A stretch of DNA of 64,000 nt, taken from assembly GCA_965242605.1 (NCBI GenBank), contig CBDESS010000002.1, forward strand, positions 124,001-188,000, given 5' to 3'. The notes beneath the pieces were generated by a model, which saw only the letters and a program-made list of their open reading frames with translations, made no database searches and was not told where the DNA came from. The translations under genes were made by a program, and so were the position numbers. Positions 50,103 through 59,077 of this stretch are shown here, in pieces. The number at the start of each line of letters is the position of its first letter. The stretch's first letter is position 1. Source of the stretch: JAAXHF01 sp965242605 (GTDB lineage: Bacteria > Desulfobacterota > Binatia > Bin18).

Positions 50103-51725
50103 ATGCGCGGGAATATCAGAGAGTTCGTCCGGGTTGTGTCTGAGACGCTGAGCATTCCACCACCTGTTGTTGAGATTGGGGCCTTCCAGGTTGCCGGTCA
50201 GCCCTACCCGGCCGATCTGCGCTCGCTGTTTGCCGAAACAGACTATATCGGCTGTGATATCCGGCCCGGGCCGGGGGTGGACCGGACCGAAGATGTCCAC
50301 CACCTGTCGTTTGCCTCGGACACGGTTGGAACCGTCTTGATGCTGGAGACGCTGGAGCATGTCAAAAATCCGCTCCAGGCTATGGCTGAGGTGTTCCGGG
50401 TTCTGCGACCTGGCGGTCTGGCGGTGATCAGTTCAGCCATGGACTTTCCTGTGCATGAACATCCGGCCGATTATTGGCGCTTTACGCCACAGGGATTTGA
50501 TCTGTTGTTAGAGCGCTTTGCACCGCGGCGGGTGTATGTCCAGGGTCTGCCCGTGTTTCCCCACTCGCTGGGCGGGGTTGGGATAAAGCCGGGACAGGCT
50601 GAGACGCCCGCCCACCCGCCCGCCCTGGCTCTGCTTGACCAGCGTGTGCGGACGATTCCGGGGACTCTGACCCAGGAGATTACGCCTCGGCTTGGGCCGG
50701 ACCATTTTCGGCTCCTGGGCGATGAGTTGAGCGAGGAAGAGCGTCCCCGCTATCCAGTCCCGATGTTGCATAACGCCTATGACCGTCTGTTGCAAAAAGA
50801 TGAAGAAATTGCGCGTCTCCAACGCGATCTGAACCGTTTGCAAGAAGCCCACCAGGGAGAACAGGACACAAGGGGAACGCGCTTTGATTATGCCGACTAT
50901 GAATTCGCTCTGCGTGACCGGCAGGTGAATCGCGACATGCAGGTCGGTTATGTGTCCCATTTCCAGGGCTGCCGCAAGGTGCTTGACCTGGCCTGCGGCT
51001 CGGGCATTTTCCTCGAACTGCTGGCCGAGCAGGGGATTCCCGCCCTCGGCGTTGAACGCAACCCGGCGGTGGCGGCCTGGGTGAAGCGGCACGGCTGGGA
51101 TGTTGTGGAACAAGATGTCCTCTCCTTCCTGGAGCAGACGACCGAGACCTACGACGGGGTCTACTGCTCCCATTTTCTTGAGCATCTGCCTTTTGCCGAG
51201 GTGGCGCGGTGCATTCAGTTGCTCGCCTCTCGTGTCGCTCCGTCAGGAACGGTGGTGATTGTCGTGCCCAATCCCGAATCGATCCGGATGCAGTTGTTTG
51301 GATTGTGGCGTGACCCTGAGCATGTTCGCTTCTATCACCCCGAGCTGCTTGAAGCCGTCTGCCGACACGCCGGCCTTCAGGTCATTTCCACCAATCAGAA
51401 AGACTTCCCCTTCGCTATCGCTCCGCTTTCATTTCCGTCCACAGCGGAAACGCCCGCCAACCAGTCCGACCCGCGGCGGGGCTGGCTGAAAGAGCAGGCG
51501 CGAGCCGCCTACTTCCAATGCCTGCGTCGGTTGCGCATCAGCCCCGCCGCGGATCTCGTGGCTGTAGAAAACCGCCTCCGCCAGCATATGGACGCCCGCT
51601 GGGAAGCCGTGGTTGCCTGGGCAGACAAAACACATAAGGCCCTTGACCAAATATGGGCGTGGCCCGACGATGCGGCCATCGTGTGCCGCAAGATGGACGC
51701 CACCCGGGATGACACTTCCGGGTGA
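50103..51725 (+). CDS. Two-domain SAM methyltransferase with coiled-coil linker
   Basis: 540 residues. Domain 1 (~15-190): VVEIGAFQVAGQPYPADLRS, YIGCDIRPGPGVD and MLETLEHVKNPLQAMAEVFR, LRPGGLAVISSAMD. A short coiled coil follows at ~225-258 (LLQKDEEIARLQRDLNRLQE). Domain 2 (~285-430): VLDLACGSGIFLELLAEQGI, GVERNPAVAAW, YCSHFLEHLPFAEVARCI, SGTVVIVVPNPESIRM. Both keep the SAM-binding glycine loop and the acidic residue of motif II. It lies next to wzm, so a sugar-methylating role in glycan assembly or capping is likely; see findings for a comparison with WbdD. Confidence 0.85.
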   Translation: MRGNIREFVRVVSETLSIPPPVVEIGAFQVAGQPYPADLRSLFAETDYIGCDIRPGPGVDRTEDVHHLSFASDTVGTVLMLETLEHVKNPLQAMAEVFRVLRPGGLAVISSAMDFPVHEHPADYWRFTPQGFDLLLERFAPRRVYVQGLPVFPHSLGGVGIKPGQAETPAHPPALALLDQRVRTIPGTLTQEITPRLGPDHFRLLGDELSEEERPRYPVPMLHNAYDRLLQKDEEIARLQRDLNRLQEAHQGEQDTRGTRFDYADYEFALRDRQVNRDMQVGYVSHFQGCRKVLDLACGSGIFLELLAEQGIPALGVERNPAVAAWVKRHGWDVVEQDVLSFLEQTTETYDGVYCSHFLEHLPFAEVARCIQLLASRVAPSGTVVIVVPNPESIRMQLFGLWRDPEHVRFYHPELLEAVCRHAGLQVISTNQKDFPFAIAPLSFPSTAETPANQSDPRRGWLKEQARAAYFQCLRRLRISPAADLVAVENRLRQHMDARWEAVVAWADKTHKALDQIWAWPDDAAIVCRKMDATRDDTSG

Positions 51726-51738
51726 GGGGTCGGGAGCC

Positions 51739-52707
51739 GTGACAACACGTCCGAGTGTATCCGCTCTGCTGGTGACGAAAAACGGTGCCCGCTATCTGGC
51801 CGAAGTGCTGGACGGCATTGGCCGCCAACAGGGACACTTTCACCTCGAGGAGATTATTGCGGTGGATTCCGGCTCGCGGGATGGCTCGCCGGAGATTTTG
51901 CGCCAGGCCGGGGCGCGTGTCATATCGATTCCCGCGGCCGCCTTTGGCCACGGCAAAACGCGTAACCTGGCCGCCTCGCAGGCCCGGGGCGACTATCTGG
52001 TTTTCCTGACCCAGGACGCGACTCCGGCCCGCACGGACTGGCTGGACAGGTTGATCGCCCCACTGCTGGCCGATCCGCTCATTGTCGGGACCTACAGTCA
52101 TCACAAGCCGCGCCCCGACTGCCACCCGATGGAGTGGCGACGGATCGTCCAGGAAGAGATGACCGGCAGGCCAGACTCCTGTGTCAATAGCGCGGTCAAT
52201 AATCCAGACTACGACCGGAATCCGTCTCTCTTTAATTTTTTTGCCAACACCGGCTCGGCCATTCGTCGCCAGACCTGGAGCCGCATCCCCTGGCCCGAGG
52301 TCGAATTTGGCGAAGATCAGCTCTGGGCCAAACGTGTCCTTACAGCCGGCTATAAGACGGCCTACTGCGCCGACTCAGTGATGTATCATTCCCACGGCTA
52401 TGGAGCGTGGGCCAATTTCCGCCGCCACTTTGATCATTTCTCTGCCCTGGGCAGCGAGGCGGATAGGCCGCCTCGTCATCTGCGTGAGTGTCTGCCCGCG
52501 GCTGCCCAGGCGACCCGTCTCGACCTGGCCTTCTGGGCTCAGGAGTGGGGCCAGACCAGGGCACGCGTGGTGTGCCGCTGGGCACTGCCGGCGCTGAGTT
52601 GGCATGTCGCCGCCCGGCTGGGGAGGTGGTGTGGGGAGCGGGTGGACACACTGCCGGGCTGGCTCCCGATGTGGTTTTCGTACCAGGCCCACATCAAACG
52701 CCAGTAG
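51739..52707 (+). CDS. Family 2 glycosyltransferase
   Basis: About 322 residues from the GTG at 51739, with GAGGGG upstream; an ATG at 51709 inside the previous gene is an alternative. GT-A fold: VSALLVTKNGARYLAEVLDG, IIAVDSGSRDGSPEIL, AAFGHGKTRNLAASQARGDY, FLTQDATPA (the DxD equivalent reads QDA) and VEFGEDQLWAKRVLTAGYKT with the catalytic ED. The GHGKTRN block is seen in rhamnosyltransferase-like GT2 enzymes. Acts in the cytoplasm on the polyprenyl-linked chain. Confidence 0.85.
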   Translation: MTTRPSVSALLVTKNGARYLAEVLDGIGRQQGHFHLEEIIAVDSGSRDGSPEILRQAGARVISIPAAAFGHGKTRNLAASQARGDYLVFLTQDATPARTDWLDRLIAPLLADPLIVGTYSHHKPRPDCHPMEWRRIVQEEMTGRPDSCVNSAVNNPDYDRNPSLFNFFANTGSAIRRQTWSRIPWPEVEFGEDQLWAKRVLTAGYKTAYCADSVMYHSHGYGAWANFRRHFDHFSALGSEADRPPRHLRECLPAAAQATRLDLAFWAQEWGQTRARVVCRWALPALSWHVAARLGRWCGERVDTLPGWLPMWFSYQAHIKRQ

Positions 52708-52736
52708 TGGAGAAAACGAGCGAGAGAGACAGGGTC

Positions 52737-55214
52737 ATGCGGATTGTCCAGGTGGTACATGCACTTCCTCCAGAGCAGAAGGCGGGGACCGAGATCCTGA
52801 CCCTGGAACTCTCCCGGGCGCTCCAGGCGCGTGGACACCAGGCCACGATTGTGACGCGGACCTCTGATCCTGAGCGCGAGGAGTTCAGCCTCCAGGAAGA
52901 GCGGGATGAGAGCGGGGTGCGGATTATCCGCCTAGTCAATAATGGCACGCGAACAACATACTATCGCCTGCGGTACGATAATCCCTTTTTCCATGACACC
53001 TTTCGTCAACTCTTACACCGCTGCCAGGCCGATATTGTCCATTTTCAACATCTTGTCCACCTGTCGGCCAGACTTATTCCGTGCGTGGCTGCCCTTGGCT
53101 GCCCAACGGTGTTGAGCCTGCACGACTTCTTCTTCGCCTGTCATCGGGTACAGCTCATGGATCGTGACGACCGGCTCTGCCCCGGACCGCAACGTGGCGA
53201 GCGGTGTGTCTCGTGTCTCCACGACTTCGCCCCGGCCGCAGCGATTCGTCGTCGTTTCGGGTATATGAGCCAGGTCTTGGAGGTCCCCCGCCGGGCGATC
53301 GTTCCATCCGCCTTTCTGGCCAAGCGGATTGCAGACGATTTTCCCTCCTTGCGCGACCGGCTCCAGGTCATTGCCCCCGGGCTGCCCCTCCCGCCCGGCT
53401 CCACGCCAGAGAAGCCCTCGCTGTCGGATGGGGCGGACAGGGGGCGACACCTGTCAGGGAGCCCCCGGCGGTCCCTGCGGATTGTGTATGTCGGTGTTCT
53501 GCAACCGCACAAAGGTGCGCATGTTCTGGTTGAGGCTCTCACAGGGCTGCCCACCGACCGGGTTCATGCCTCGTTCTACGGGCAGGAGCCGGCCTCCAGG
53601 CAGGACTATATTGACCGGCTCCGCCGGGCGGCAGCCGGCCTGTCGGTTCAATGGGCGGGCGTGTACGACCGGGCGCAACTCCGGGCTGTTCTGGCCCGGC
53701 ACGATGTGCTGGTCATGCCGGTCATATGGGAAGAGACATTTTCTCTGGTGGTCCGTGAAGCACTCCAGGCCGGTCTGCCGGTGATTGCCGCCCGCCGCGG
53801 GGCCTTGCCCGAGGTCATCCACGCCGGCCGCAATGGGCTGTTGTTTGAGCCGGAGAATGCGGAGGACCTGCGGCGGTGTCTGCGGCGTCTTCTTGATGAG
53901 CCGGAACTGCTCGCGCAACTCAAGCCAGACCGCTCTGTCTGGCGCGACGCTGATGCCTACGCCCAGGATATTGAGCAGGTGTATGAAGCCGTGCTGGCCG
54001 AGTCCGGCCCCCGCTCCGCCCTGTCTTTGCCGGGTGTCTCCAACACGCCGCCGGCACCGGGCGGGTCAGAGGCGTCGCCTCAAGCTCCGCCCCCCTCCAG
54101 CCCGGCCGCCGCACCTCGCCAGCTCAGAGACACATCGCCCGCCCTCGCCCCGCCTCGCCTGAGCGTCTGTCTGCCGACCTGCAATGGTGAGACCTGGGTG
54201 GCCGAAGCAGTACAGAGCGTATTGCAGCAGAGCTATGCCGATTTTGAAATTGTGGCGGTTGACGACGGCTCAAACGACCGGACGCTGGAGATTCTCCAGG
54301 CGTGTGACGACCCCCGCGTCCGCCTCTATCAGAACCCGTGTCCACGGGGCATTCCGGGCAACTGGAATGCGGCCGTTGAGCTGGCCCGGGGCGAGTATGT
54401 GTGCGTCTTCCACCAGGATGACGTGATGCTGGCCGACAACCTGGCTCGGAAAATGGCCCTGTTTGAGACAGACCCCCGCCTCAGCCTGGTGCATTCGCGG
54501 GCAGACCCCATTGTCGAAGCCGAAGCGCCGAGCCGTTTCAGCGACCGGCTGGAAAAAGCAGAGGCGGATTTTGTGGCAGAGGGCGAGGCGTATTTCCGCA
54601 AACTGCTGCTGAGGGGCAATTGCATCTGCGCGTCGACCGTCATGGTCCGGCGGGAGCAGCTGGCCGCGGCCGGCGGTTTCAATGAAGCCCTCGGCTTTGC
54701 CTGCGACTATGAGATGTGGATGAAGCTGTGCCTGGAGGGACGGGTCGGTTTTCTCCACGACGCCCTGGTACGCTACCGCTGGCATGGCGGCAACGCCTCG
54801 CACGACTATCAATACGAACGGGGAGTGGCAGAGGGCGGGCGGGCGATGCGCACCGCCGTCGCCTGCTACAGCCAGCGCAACGGCGTAACGGGCCAGGCGC
54901 GGCTCTTGGCCGAGGCCGCCGAAGCCGTCCTGAAACAACAGGAGTGGGCGGCCGGGCTTGATCGGGGGCGGGAGTGGCTGGAAGAGCAGTGGCGGGGCTG
55001 GCAGGAGCACGCCGAAGAGCAGACCCGGGTCATGGCCGAGGACCGGGCCTGGATCGGTGAGCTGGAAACCGGCAAGGCCTGGCTGGAAGAGCAGTGGACC
55101 AGGCAACAGCAGTGGATCGGCGAGCTGGAAACCAGTTTTTGGGGACGCCTGGGCCGGTTCTTGAGACTCGTAAAGCCGGTCCCAGGGGGGTCCGGCAAAA
55201 AAGAGTGCGCCTGA
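52737..55214 (+). CDS. Fused glycosyltransferase: family 4 then family 2, with coiled-coil tail
   Basis: 825 residues from the ATG at 52737. GT4 domain ~1-420: IVQVVHALPPEQKAGTEILT, SLHDFFFACHRVQLMDRDDR, IVYVGVLQPHKGAHVLVEAL and the nucleotide site EETFSLVVREALQAGLPVIA. A Pro/Ser/Ala-rich linker follows (~424-470: PGVSNTPPAPGGSEASPQAP). GT2 domain ~473-700: SVCLPTCNGETWVAEAVQSV, VAVDDGSNDRTLEI, CVFHQDDVMLADN (DD motif). The tail ~734-801 is Trp/Glu-rich helix with repeated WLEEQW and WIGELET units. It should add two sugars in sequence. The stop overlaps the next start (TGATG). Confidence 0.9.
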   Translation: MRIVQVVHALPPEQKAGTEILTLELSRALQARGHQATIVTRTSDPEREEFSLQEERDESGVRIIRLVNNGTRTTYYRLRYDNPFFHDTFRQLLHRCQADIVHFQHLVHLSARLIPCVAALGCPTVLSLHDFFFACHRVQLMDRDDRLCPGPQRGERCVSCLHDFAPAAAIRRRFGYMSQVLEVPRRAIVPSAFLAKRIADDFPSLRDRLQVIAPGLPLPPGSTPEKPSLSDGADRGRHLSGSPRRSLRIVYVGVLQPHKGAHVLVEALTGLPTDRVHASFYGQEPASRQDYIDRLRRAAAGLSVQWAGVYDRAQLRAVLARHDVLVMPVIWEETFSLVVREALQAGLPVIAARRGALPEVIHAGRNGLLFEPENAEDLRRCLRRLLDEPELLAQLKPDRSVWRDADAYAQDIEQVYEAVLAESGPRSALSLPGVSNTPPAPGGSEASPQAPPPSSPAAAPRQLRDTSPALAPPRLSVCLPTCNGETWVAEAVQSVLQQSYADFEIVAVDDGSNDRTLEILQACDDPRVRLYQNPCPRGIPGNWNAAVELARGEYVCVFHQDDVMLADNLARKMALFETDPRLSLVHSRADPIVEAEAPSRFSDRLEKAEADFVAEGEAYFRKLLLRGNCICASTVMVRREQLAAAGGFNEALGFACDYEMWMKLCLEGRVGFLHDALVRYRWHGGNASHDYQYERGVAEGGRAMRTAVACYSQRNGVTGQARLLAEAAEAVLKQQEWAAGLDRGREWLEEQWRGWQEHAEEQTRVMAEDRAWIGELETGKAWLEEQWTRQQQWIGELETSFWGRLGRFLRLVKPVPGGSGKKECA

Positions 55215-57541
55215 TGATCGATCCGAATAATCCCGATTATGCCAATACGCCGGCCTCAGACCAGCGTCCCGCCTATGGCTATGGTCCGGCCGACCCGACT
55301 GCCCCTCCCGCGGCGACCATTGTGACGCCGTTTTACAACACCGGGGCGGTTTTTCATGAGACTGCCCGCTCCGTCATGCGCCAGTCCTTCCAGCAGTGGG
55401 AATGGCTCATTGTGAACGACGGCTCAACCCGGCCCGAAGCCCTGGCCGTCCTTGATGAATATCGAGCGCTGTCCGATCCCCGTATCCGGGTCATGGACCA
55501 GCCGGCGAATCAGGGCCCTGGTGCCGCCCGAAACTGTGGCTTTCGAGCAGCGCGTGCGCCCTATGTCGTCCAGCTCGACAGCGATGACCTGCTTGAGCCG
55601 ACCGCGGTGGAAAAATGGCTGTGGTTCCTGGAGTCCTACCCGGAGTACGCGTTTGCCACGGGCTATAGCGTTGGTTTTGCCGCCCGGGAATATCTGTGGC
55701 AGACGGGCTTTCACGATGGAGCAGCCTTTCTGGAAGACAATCCGGTTGATATCACCAGCGCCCACCGCACGGCTGTCCACCGGGCGGTGGGAGGCTATGA
55801 CGAGACCATTCGGCACGGCTTTGAGGACTGGGACTTCTGGCTGCGGTGCGCCAGCCAGGGCTATTGGGGGGGAACCGTTCCCGAGTATCTCGACTGGTAT
55901 CGGCGGCGAGAGTCACATCAGGACCGCTGGGCCAACTGGGACGCTGGCGGGCACCGGCGGGCTTTTCGGAGCGGCCTCCGGCAGAAATATCCTGCGTTGT
56001 GGAATGGCGGGTTTCCCCGGATTACGCCCCGTCCTCCCCTGCCGTATGACCCGATTCCGAACAGCCTGGCCTGGGACAACCGCTTAGCCAAAGACAAACC
56101 CCGCCTGGTCATGATTGTTCCCTGGATGACGATGGGCGGAGCGGACAAGTTTAATCTTGACCTGATCGAGCGGCTGACCGGGCGCGGCTGGGAGGTGTCG
56201 GTCGCCACCACCCTGAGCGGAGCTCATGCCTGGCTGCCGCTCTTTGCCCGTTGTACGCCAGACCTGTTTATCCTCCAGAACTTTCTGCGCCGGGTGGATT
56301 ATCCGCGTTTCCTGCGGGCGCTGATCTGCTCCAGACAGGCTGAGGTGGTCCTGATTTCCAACAGCGAGTTGGGCTACCAGCTGTTGCCCTACCTGCGCGC
56401 CCATTGTCCAGACACGACCTTTCTCGATTACTGTCATATGGAGGAGGAGGAGTGGAAGAACGGCGGCTATCCGCGTCTGGCCGTGGACTACCAGGAGTTG
56501 CTTGACCTCAATACGGTCTCGTCTACCCACCTCAAAGACTGGATGGTCCAGCGTGGGGCTGAGGCCGACCGCATCCGGGTCTGCTACATCAATGTCGACC
56601 CCGAGGTATGGAAGCCGGACAGCCGGCTGCGCCAAGCCGGGCGGAGCGAGCTCGATCTCGACGACCAGACCCCCGTCATCCTGTACGCCGGCCGTATCTG
56701 TGCCCAGAAACAGCCCAGGGTGTTTGCCCGGACGCTGCTCGGCGTTGCCAGACAGACTCCGCAGGTCGTGGCCCTCGTCGCCGGTGATGGACCTGAGCTG
56801 GGCTGGCTCCAGACCTTTACCCGTCGCCACCGGCTTCAACCGCAGATACGTTTCCTGGGGGCGGTTTCCCCCCAACGCATGCGGCAACTCCTGGCCGTCG
56901 CCGATATTTTTTTTCTGCCCTCACAGTGGGAGGGCATTGCTTTGTCCATCTACGAGGCAATGGCCTGTGGCCTGCCGGTCGTTGGCGCGGCTGTTGGTGG
57001 GCAGCCTGAGCTGGTCACTCCAGACTGTGGCACACTCATGACGCCCGGTGATGACACCGCCGAGGTTGCCCACTACAGCGCGGAGCTGGCGCGTCTCATC
57101 CAAGACCCTGGCGCACGTCAGGCAATGGGCCGGGCCGGCCGGCGGCGGATCATGGATGGGTTTCAACTGGACCAGATGGCCGACCGGATGGAAGCGGTGA
57201 TGACCGAAGCCCGCCGTCTGCACCGGTCCCGGCCACGTCCCCGGCCCGGGCCCGGGCTGAGTCTGGCCTGTGCCGGCCAGGCGGTGGAGTATACCCGCCT
57301 GTTGCAACTCGCCGACAGCCTGTGGCAGGAGCGTGGACAGGCGAAGTCGGCTCCCCCCGGCCTTTCGCCCATTGGGCTCGACGGGCTGCCGGGTGTGCCG
57401 TGGCGGTCACGTCTCTACTTTGCTCTCCGGCGTCTCTTGTTGCCGTCGTATCGGCTGGCCGTCAATTACAATATGCGGTGGAGCGTGAGGCTCAAAGACG
57501 CACTGAGACGGTTCTTGTTGGGACGCCACCGCGCCAGCTGA
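55214..57541 (+). CDS. Fused glycosyltransferase: family 2 then family 4
   Basis: 775 residues from the ATG at 55214. GT2 domain ~33-260: ATIVTPFYNTGAVFHETARS, WLIVNDGSTRPEALAVL, GPGAARNCGFRAARAPYVVQ, LDSDDLLEP and GFEDWDFWLRCA. GT4 domain ~297-670: IVPWMTMGGADKFNLDLIER, NSELGYQLLPYLRAHCPD, ILYAGRICAQKQPRVFARTL, FLPSQWEGIALSIYEAMACG. The C-terminal tail has an amphipathic basic helix (LKDALRRFLLGRH). The GT4 half is a close paralogue of the next gene. Domain order is the reverse of the preceding fusion. Confidence 0.9.
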   Translation: MIDPNNPDYANTPASDQRPAYGYGPADPTAPPAATIVTPFYNTGAVFHETARSVMRQSFQQWEWLIVNDGSTRPEALAVLDEYRALSDPRIRVMDQPANQGPGAARNCGFRAARAPYVVQLDSDDLLEPTAVEKWLWFLESYPEYAFATGYSVGFAAREYLWQTGFHDGAAFLEDNPVDITSAHRTAVHRAVGGYDETIRHGFEDWDFWLRCASQGYWGGTVPEYLDWYRRRESHQDRWANWDAGGHRRAFRSGLRQKYPALWNGGFPRITPRPPLPYDPIPNSLAWDNRLAKDKPRLVMIVPWMTMGGADKFNLDLIERLTGRGWEVSVATTLSGAHAWLPLFARCTPDLFILQNFLRRVDYPRFLRALICSRQAEVVLISNSELGYQLLPYLRAHCPDTTFLDYCHMEEEEWKNGGYPRLAVDYQELLDLNTVSSTHLKDWMVQRGAEADRIRVCYINVDPEVWKPDSRLRQAGRSELDLDDQTPVILYAGRICAQKQPRVFARTLLGVARQTPQVVALVAGDGPELGWLQTFTRRHRLQPQIRFLGAVSPQRMRQLLAVADIFFLPSQWEGIALSIYEAMACGLPVVGAAVGGQPELVTPDCGTLMTPGDDTAEVAHYSAELARLIQDPGARQAMGRAGRRRIMDGFQLDQMADRMEAVMTEARRLHRSRPRPRPGPGLSLACAGQAVEYTRLLQLADSLWQERGQAKSAPPGLSPIGLDGLPGVPWRSRLYFALRRLLLPSYRLAVNYNMRWSVRLKDALRRFLLGRHRAS

Positions 57542-57652
57542 CCGCCCACCACGGCCGGGGCAGAGAGGAGAGACGCTGGAGCCGCTATCTCACCGCAGCC
57601 GAGTGTGGCACGATACGGGACAGCAATACCTCTCGTCCCTGTCCGGTGCATA

Positions 57653-59077
57653 ATGACAGAGAATACTGCCGCCCCTCACCTCTTATTGCTCGTGCCCTGG
57701 CTGGAAATGGGCGGGGCGGACAAGTTCAACCTGGACCTGCTCCGGCAGTTGCGCCAACGGGGATGGCAGGTGTCGGTCGCAACGACCTTGCCCTCCGCTC
57801 ACCCCTGGTTGGCCCGGTTTACCCGCTATAGCCAGGACATTTTTCTGTTTGACCAGCAGCGACGGCTGGCCGACTATCCCGCTTTTCTCCGCGAGTTGAT
57901 TCAGACGCGGGGCGTCAATGTGGTACTGATTACCAATAGCGAACTCGGCTATCTGCTCCTGCCGTACCTGCGTGCCGAGTGTTCGGACGTGACGTTTGTC
58001 GATTTTTGCCATATGGAAGAGCACGCCTGGAAACGCGGTGGCTACCCCCGGATGTCGATTGAACACCAGGACTTGCTTGACTTGCAGTTCGTCTCCTCTG
58101 ACTATCTGCGCGGCTGGATGGTTGACCGTGGAGCCGACCCCGAGCGCATCCGGGTGTGTTACATCAATATCGATCCGACTGAATGGCGGCCCGACCCTGA
58201 GCGGCGTAAACGGGTTCGCCGTGAGCTGCTGACCACTCCTGAACACAGCGAGCAGGACGAACGAGGGCCCCGGCTCCCAATCATCTTGTACGCCGGACGT
58301 ATCTGCGACCAAAAACAGCCGCGCGTGTTTCTGGAGACGCTCCGACACCTGAGGGCCGGCACCGACCGCTTTGTGGCAGTAGTGGCCGGCGACGGGCCCG
58401 AGTTTGCCTGGCTGCGAAGCGCGATCAGCCGCTCCGGTCTGGTCGACCGGGTGCTTTTGCTGGGAGCGGTTTCAAACGCGCGGATTCGAGACCTGATGAG
58501 CGCGGCCGATATCTTTTTTCTGCCCTCCCGATGGGAGGGCATCGCCGCGTCGATCTTTGAGGCGATGGCCTGTGGGCTGCCGGTTGTAGGGGCGGATGCA
58601 GGCGGCCAGCGGGAACTCCTGACCCCGGAGTGTGGGGTGCTGGTCTCGCCAAGCCCCACCGGAACGGCTGGCGCAGCGCGTCAATACGCGACTATCCTGG
58701 CCGACCTGCTGAGCGACCCCCAACGCCGGGCAGCCCTCGGCCGGGCGGCACGACAGCGCGTCTGCCAGCATTTCCGGCTTGAGCAGATGGGCGAGCGCAT
58801 GGCCGGCTTACTCCAGGCGGCGCAGGACCTGCATATCCGCCAGCCCCGTCCCCTCCCCGATGCGCGCTTCGGCCAGCTCCGGGCGGTGCGGACCGTGCGC
58901 TATATGCGCTTCCAGGCGCTGCTCAGACGCCTGGTGTCTCCGACCATACGAGCGGCCTTGGACAAAAAGCTCCACTGGCTCCTGCCGGTCAGGGAGACCG
59001 CCGAGCGGGTCTTGCTGCGACAGGTCTGGAGAGATGCCCCTGCCGTGCGCCGGCTCCCTCCACCCAAGACACCGTGA
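57653..59077 (+). CDS. Family 4 glycosyltransferase, paralogue of the upstream fusion's C-terminal half
   Basis: 474 residues from the ATG at 57653 (MTENTAAPHLLLLVPWLEMG); a GTG at 57605 is possible but the extra residues look random. It shares with the upstream protein GGADKFNLDL, NSELGYLLLPYLRAECSD, RIRVCYINIDP, ILYAGRICDQKQPRVFLETL, DIFFLPSRWEGIAASIFEAM and CGLPVVGADAGGQREL, in the same order, plus a similar basic C-terminal helix. This indicates duplication followed by loss or gain of the GT2 domain. The 3' end overlaps the next gene as GTGA. Confidence 0.9.
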   Translation: MTENTAAPHLLLLVPWLEMGGADKFNLDLLRQLRQRGWQVSVATTLPSAHPWLARFTRYSQDIFLFDQQRRLADYPAFLRELIQTRGVNVVLITNSELGYLLLPYLRAECSDVTFVDFCHMEEHAWKRGGYPRMSIEHQDLLDLQFVSSDYLRGWMVDRGADPERIRVCYINIDPTEWRPDPERRKRVRRELLTTPEHSEQDERGPRLPIILYAGRICDQKQPRVFLETLRHLRAGTDRFVAVVAGDGPEFAWLRSAISRSGLVDRVLLLGAVSNARIRDLMSAADIFFLPSRWEGIAASIFEAMACGLPVVGADAGGQRELLTPECGVLVSPSPTGTAGAARQYATILADLLSDPQRRAALGRAARQRVCQHFRLEQMGERMAGLLQAAQDLHIRQPRPLPDARFGQLRAVRTVRYMRFQALLRRLVSPTIRAALDKKLHWLLPVRETAERVLLRQVWRDAPAVRRLPPPKTP

